In this document: in pieces, positions 59,531 through 64,000 of the stretch
Layout: the number at the start of each line of letters is the position of its first letter
How positions within the stretch are numbered: position 1 is the first letter of the stretch
DNA from: Solanum dulcamara
Taxonomy: Eukaryota; Streptophyta; Magnoliopsida; Solanales; Solanaceae
DNA: 64,000 nt
Reading direction: 5' to 3'
NCBI RefSeq assembly: GCF_947179165.1
Contig: NC_077242.1
Span: 37,891,097-37,955,096, forward strand
Notes under the pieces: generated by a model
Told to the model about the DNA's origin: nothing
Database searches by the model: none
What the model saw: the letters and a program-made list of their open reading frames with translations, nothing else
Program-made: the position numbers and the translations under genes

Positions 59531-61396
59531 AACCTCGATCAATTAGTTGTTGTCCAGTTACATCGACTAAAAGTCGAGCAAGAGTTGTAACGACGATTGG
59601 TTTTCTTGCTAATGTTCCATTTCTCCGTTCCTTGCAAATATGTCCGGACTTTGAACATGCAATTTCTTTTGACATGTTGTTAGAAAGATTGCGAGTTCAC
59701 TCTCTTTGACAGATGGCTGGCTAGGTTTGCGAATTAAAAAGGACACTAAGTGAGTTGTAATTTTTTTTTATTAAGATGGTAACAATTTTCTATTAATTGA
59801 CTATTTAATGCGCGAGCTTAGGACTCTTATTAGTTGGTTATCCAATCTTTTTCCATATCAAAATAGTCTACCCTCCTTCAATATTATTTTAAGAAGCTTT
59901 GCTACCATTCAGAAAATTTCTTGCTTCCTCGGAATTTCTAAGTGATTTTTCTACTTGAAGAACATTAAAACATCACATGTAGCACCTCTATTTTCAGCAA
60001 TTAATTGCAGCCCAGTTACGTCGACTAAAGCTCGAGCAAGAGCTGTAATGACGGGTGGTTTCAAAACTACTATTCCACACCTCTGTTCTCGCCAAACCTG
60101 TCCGGCAATTGAACTCACAATTCCTTTTGACAGGTTGCTGAACATGTTTCTTTGGACAAGTTGTTGAACTCGCAATTCCTTTTTAGAACGTGCTACAAAT
60201 CGTTTTTACCTTCTTAGATTATCAATTAATTTAAATGTGTAACATACAACTGTAGAGCTCTAATTATTGTTCTGACTCTATTTAACAGTCATTAGCTTCT
60301 ATACCTCAGAGTTATTGAGAATTTCGATAATAAAATAGGATCTTCATACACTTAGGAATCACTTCATATTAGATTTAGATGGACCTACATACACTTAGGA
60401 GTCTAGGCATATTAGGAATCTATCCACCTGGATTAGCCAAAGTCCTCTTAAATCTGTTGAATTTTGTCTGACTTCACCATGATTAATATGCTCAATATTA
60501 AGCCATTAAAAATATTGTATTACTCTAGTGGATAACCTGAGTTCATAAGCATTATATCTCTATGTTTTAGATAAATCAACACCAATATATAATGCCATCA
60601 GGAGTACTAAGTGACTTCAGTTTATGATTTTAGAGCATCTTTCAGGTGTTTAAGCATATGTGTTTTTGCATTTGATGACTTTCAAATCTTTCTTCATTCT
60701 AGGTAACTTAGAGACAAGAAAGCCTCATGGCTCTACTTTACTAAAATATATTCAGAAACTTTCTCGTGGTCCTTCTTCTTTTCTTTTTACTAGGTGTGTG
60801 GTTATATAATTTGCTTATTTTATTGGAGAAGAAAATAGGAAATATAAATCAGGTAATTTAAATGTGATATATACCGCTGAGGAGCTCTACTTATTGGAAT
60901 GCGTGCGTTGTAGCACCTTTACATTCATCAATTAGTTGTTGCCCAGTTATATTAATTAAAGTTCGAGCAAGAGCTACAATGACGGCTGATCTCATTACTA
61001 CTGTTCCATTACTCCATTCTCTACAGATCTATCTGACAATTAGACTCGCAAATCTCTTGGACAAGTTGCTGGACAGATTACATGTTTATTATCTTTGAGA
61101 GATCGCTGGAGAGATATGCGAGTTAAAAAGGACCCTAAGTGAGTTGTGAATCTTTTTCATTGAGATAGTTGCAAATTTTTGTTGACTGACTATTTATTGT
61201 GTGAGCTTAAGACTCTTTACTAATTGGCGATCCAATTCTTTTCTTCTTCAAAATAGTATACTCTCCTTAAATATTATTTTAAGAATCTTTGCTACCTTTG
61301 AGAAAATTTCTTGCATCCTCAGAATTCCTAAGTAAATTTTCTACTTGAAGAACATTAGTAAAATCACCTATAACACCTCTACTTTCAACAATTAGT
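59531..61396. repeat. Unidentified tandem repeat, unit about 460 bp
   Basis: Copies at 59531-59990 (full), 59991-60190 (first 200 bp), 60911-61378 (full) and 61379-61396 (start only). Shared blocks: CAATTAGTTGTTG, CCAGTTACATCGACTAAA, CGAGCAAGAG, CTAAGTGAGTTGT, CTACTTGAAGAACATTA. Copy 2 is followed by about 700 bp of unrelated sequence. Short frames on both strands are not consistent between copies, so I consider it noncoding. I do not recognise the family. Confidence 0.75.
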
Positions 61397-62087
61397 TGTT
61401 ACCTAAATATATACGGAATCGATCTTTGAAGTGACTTCATTTCTTATCCTATCATACTTTGTCACTTTTTATCAGTTAATAGAAAAAACAGATATTATAA
61501 GTTTGCTCATTTTCTTCAGTAGTTCTATAATACTAAATTCCGCCCCCATTCCCAAATAAGTGAGAAATAGAGCTTAAGGACTTCAGGCGCATAAGCTACG
61601 TGTGAAGTCTTTACTATATTGTTGTTGAGTTTCTCAATATGGTCATGATTAAAGTGACAACATACACACAACTAAAGAAAACATATCACAACTTCAAAAA
61701 AATAGCTAATTTTTTATCAATGGACATGAGTTTGGTTAGTCTTATTTGTGGCCTTTCTGGACAACTTATGCATACTGACACTTTACCAGCGCTAACCAAA
61801 TCAAGAGGCCATGCGGTTTTAAATATGGTAGGTACTTGACGATATATGAACAATACGACACTCACAGATGATAGAGTAGGTGGAAAACATCCCATCTTCT
61901 ATGAGTGAATTGCTGCTTAATAATAATGAATCGGAAACTGAACATGTTCTTAAGAAATGCCAACAAATGTTAGGACTTAGGTTTAATTCCCTTAGTAATG
62001 CCCAAGGGATGCTATTTAATTAGTAGATTTTACTTAAATTCCATAGTGAAAAACCCAATTACAACTTATCCCTACATTTTTTAATTT
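61397..62087. other. Noncoding stretch between repeat and MULE
   Basis: A 66-codon frame at 61639-61839 (SLICGLSGQLMHTDTLPALT) shows no domain; it ends beside a donor-like ATG-GTAGGT at 61828. From about 62030 the text may be the terminal region of the MULE that follows. Confidence 0.35.
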
Positions 62088-62233
62088 ACCCGAATTCCCT
62101 TATTTTGGCCATTTTTCGGATACATAAGTATTGTGTCTGATACATCGCAATTTGATACTTACCCGAATTCCCTTATTTTGGCCATTTTTCGGATACATAA
62201 GTATTGTGTCTGATACATCGCAATTTGATACAT
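62088..62233. repeat. 73-bp tandem duplication
   Basis: The unit at 62088-62160 is repeated at 62161-62233 with only the last bases differing (TTTGATACTT against TTTGATACAT). It contains TTTTCGGATACATAAGTATT and lies upstream of the transposase gene. Confidence 0.95.
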
Positions 62234-62421
62234 ACTAATTAATGATGTTGACTTTTTTATGGAAAGGTAACGTAAATCAAGTTAAGTTTCCTTCTTTCAA
62301 TCAATCACCTAGTTAAAGAAGGAAATTAGCCCAAACAAATTGTAATAGTTTTGAGGAATTTGAAAAATTGAAAAATTCAAACAAGTAGAGCATAGAATCC
62401 TATCAAACTTCAATCCAAATT

Positions 62422-62826
62422 TTGAGATTCATCAAGCTATTCGAGATGAATATCTCGATTTTATTGAGACATTCTGGAGTTTGGCAATCCAAGGTGAGTT
62501 ATGAACGATACAAAAGAGAAGGAATTGTAGTGAGCGACAATATATCTTTTGTGAATCTAAAATCAGCAATTGATGCTGAATTGAGTATAGATGAATCAGT
62601 GAAAAATATTGAAATCCAATACATCGTTCAAGGTAACTCATCACCAATGATTATTCATAATGATATGGATGTTAATTTTTATATAGAGTTGAAGAAGAAT
62701 GAGCCTAGATTCATAATGTATCCCCTATGCATAACAACATCAGATAAAAAGAGTTGTGAGATACAATCATTCGACACTACATTTGGTGTAATTATTTGTG
62801 TAGAAGCAAACACGAATGATACATAA
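62422..62826 (+). pseudogene. MuDR-type transposase N-terminal exon (PB1-like region)
   Basis: A 134-codon stretch, more likely starting at the second Met (62446), with MNISILLRHSGVWQSKVSYE, GIVVSDNISFVNLKSAIDAE, NIEIQYIVQGNSSPMIIHND and DVNFYIELKKNEPRFIMYPL. This is the N-terminal region found in many plant MuDR transposases. It resembles fragment J at 34646. It ends at TAA 62824 and text similar to coding continues with stops (to about 62940). Confidence 0.7.
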
Positions 62827-63079
62827 ATTCTAGATGATGATGAATCTGATAATACTGCAACATGTTATTTACCGAAATTGGATGTGACGAACTACATAAC
62901 TGATACAAGTGGTGTGGAAGTGATAATGCTGCAACACTAGTTATTGTAATGTCCAAATACAAAATTGATAATGGATTCAATTTCAAAGTTAAAAGATCTG
63001 ACAGTAAAATGTATGTCCATCTGAAGTTATTTTGCTATGTGTATGGTATTAAATGAGTTCTGACGGATACAGATACATA

Positions 63080-63081
<2 letters not shown>

Positions 63082-63118
<37 letters not shown>
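63082..63118. repeat. (TA)n microsatellite, about 37 bp
   Basis: A simple TA run in the presumed intron of the MULE transposase gene. Confidence 0.95.
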
Positions 63119-63121
<3 letters not shown>

Positions 63122-63545
63122 TGAGTCTGATATATTAGTATAATTGTTTAATAAATATCTGATACATATAGTTATAAATTTGTTTTATAAAAAGTGAGTT
63201 GAAATCTGACCCTTGATACATTACTAAACACTGCATCTCAATGGTTAAGCAACACTCTGTACATTTCAGGTTGTATCAGGTTCATTCAATTTTTATTCTC
63301 TGTTTTGTATTCATGATACATCATAATATTATATATCTAATAAATTTCAATAAGGTTCTCTTATATTTTGATGATTTATGAATTTTTTTTTATATTTTAT
63401 ATTCATGATACATACTAATTATTATGCATTTGGTACAATTAAAAAATATTTTGCTGTCAATATGTACTTTTATTTGGTCATGATACATATGAATCTCTAT
63501 GTATCTGGTACATGTTATTAATTTTTTATAAAAATATGCAGTTAT

Positions 63546-64000
63546 GTGTTAATATGCTATTCAGATGAATGTTGTTGGAGAATGAAAGCATCGTGTAGGA
63601 AAAACTCCGATATATTCAAAGTGAGATATTTCAATAATGAACATTCATGTCCCTTAAGAGATAGGATTATCAACAAAGTTCATGCTACAACGGTTTTTGT
63701 TAGTGCTTTCATTGCACCTAAATTGGTTAATCATAAAAAAATTCACACCCCTAATGATATAAGAGAGGATATTAAAGCAACCTATGGGGTTGATATTACC
63801 TATCAACAAGCATGACATGCAAAAGAACATGCTTTACAGATATTAAGGGGAAAACCTGCTGATGGATATAAACAAATGCCTGTATACATCCATATGCTAA
63901 ATACCATATATCCAAATTCGTACATAAGTATGCACAAGTCACCAAGTGATGAGTTCATGTATCTATTCATAGCCTTAAGGTCATTGACGAGGGATTTTTA
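63546..64000 (+). pseudogene. MuDR transposase DNA-binding region, nonsense-disrupted
   Basis: CCWRMKASCRKNSDIFKVRY, FNNEHSCPLRDRIINKVHAT and HTPNDIREDIKATYGVDITY form the MuDR zinc-type DNA-binding region (C...C...H...C). After QA comes TGA at 63813-63815, where related proteins have Trp (AW.AKE). The frame then continues open to the window end: HAKEHALQILRGKPADGYKQ, MPVYIHMLNTIYPNSYISMH, DEFMYLFIALRSLTRDF. The catalytic transposase domain would lie beyond 64000. A single nonsense change appears to be the main lesion in this part. Confidence 0.82.

Noticed and set aside
59467..60175. Open frames within the 460-bp tandem repeat
   Set aside because: The frames are not kept between copies and switch strand, so they are probably chance.
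59531..61396. CRISPR-like array or satellite
   Set aside because: Repeat units are about 460 bp, imperfect and few; there are no short repeats with unique spacers, and the DNA is plant nuclear.
1..64000. tRNA, rRNA or organelle-derived insertions
   Set aside because: Apart from SINE-borne tRNA-like boxes and primer binding sites, no cloverleaf, rRNA or plastid gene sequence was recognised.

Overview
The window is plant nuclear DNA: split genes with GT-AG introns and a very high load of nested transposable elements. Several dispersed repeats (a tRNA-derived SINE, a 120-bp foldback MITE, RTE-type LINE tails ending in TTG repeats) look like families I associate with Solanaceae. The species cannot be fixed from the sequence alone.

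The only host gene I can support is MSH7, the plant-specific MutS homologue of mismatch repair. It runs on the + strand from 6263 to the stop codon at 33319-33321. Eight exons encode about 634 C-terminal residues with no stop or frameshift. The N-terminal exons must lie upstream of the window or beyond the degraded repeats at its left edge. Two introns are greatly enlarged by transposons: 7037-19934 (12.9 kb) and 21693-32168 (10.5 kb). Splice sites and frame stay intact throughout, and one intron uses a GC donor.

Layout. 1-5044: two copia fragments facing each other, a LINE/SINE tail, a gypsy end and a long noncoding repeat. 6263-7036: MSH7 exons 1-3. 7303-19703: a partly duplicated copia element whose LTR carries a SINE; an RTE LINE split by a hAT-like element; then a noncoding LTR-like repeat holding a Harbinger-type MITE and a 5-kb copia element (A). 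19935-21692: exons 4-6. 22391-31031: a foldback MITE, copia B, gypsy remnants, TRIM-like short-LTR elements, a hAT MITE, a Harbinger MITE and an Au-type SINE. 32169-33321: exons 7-8. 34646-39960: a dead MULE and a decayed gypsy element (D). 40016-58253: a three-layer nest in which gypsy G carries in its 3' LTR a solo LTR (F, target duplication AACAT), and F contains a complete 9.5-kb chromovirus (E, target duplication CTTAT). 58254-64000: a CACTA-like end, an unidentified roughly 460-bp tandem repeat, and the N-terminal half of a MuDR-type transposase gene broken by a nonsense codon.

Except for MSH7, every coding stretch recognised is a broken transposon gene. The value of the window lies in its nesting order, target-site duplications and mosaic LTRs, and in an apparently intact DNA-repair gene spread over 27 kb of mostly antisense retrotransposons. 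I found no evidence of a new defence or metabolic system.
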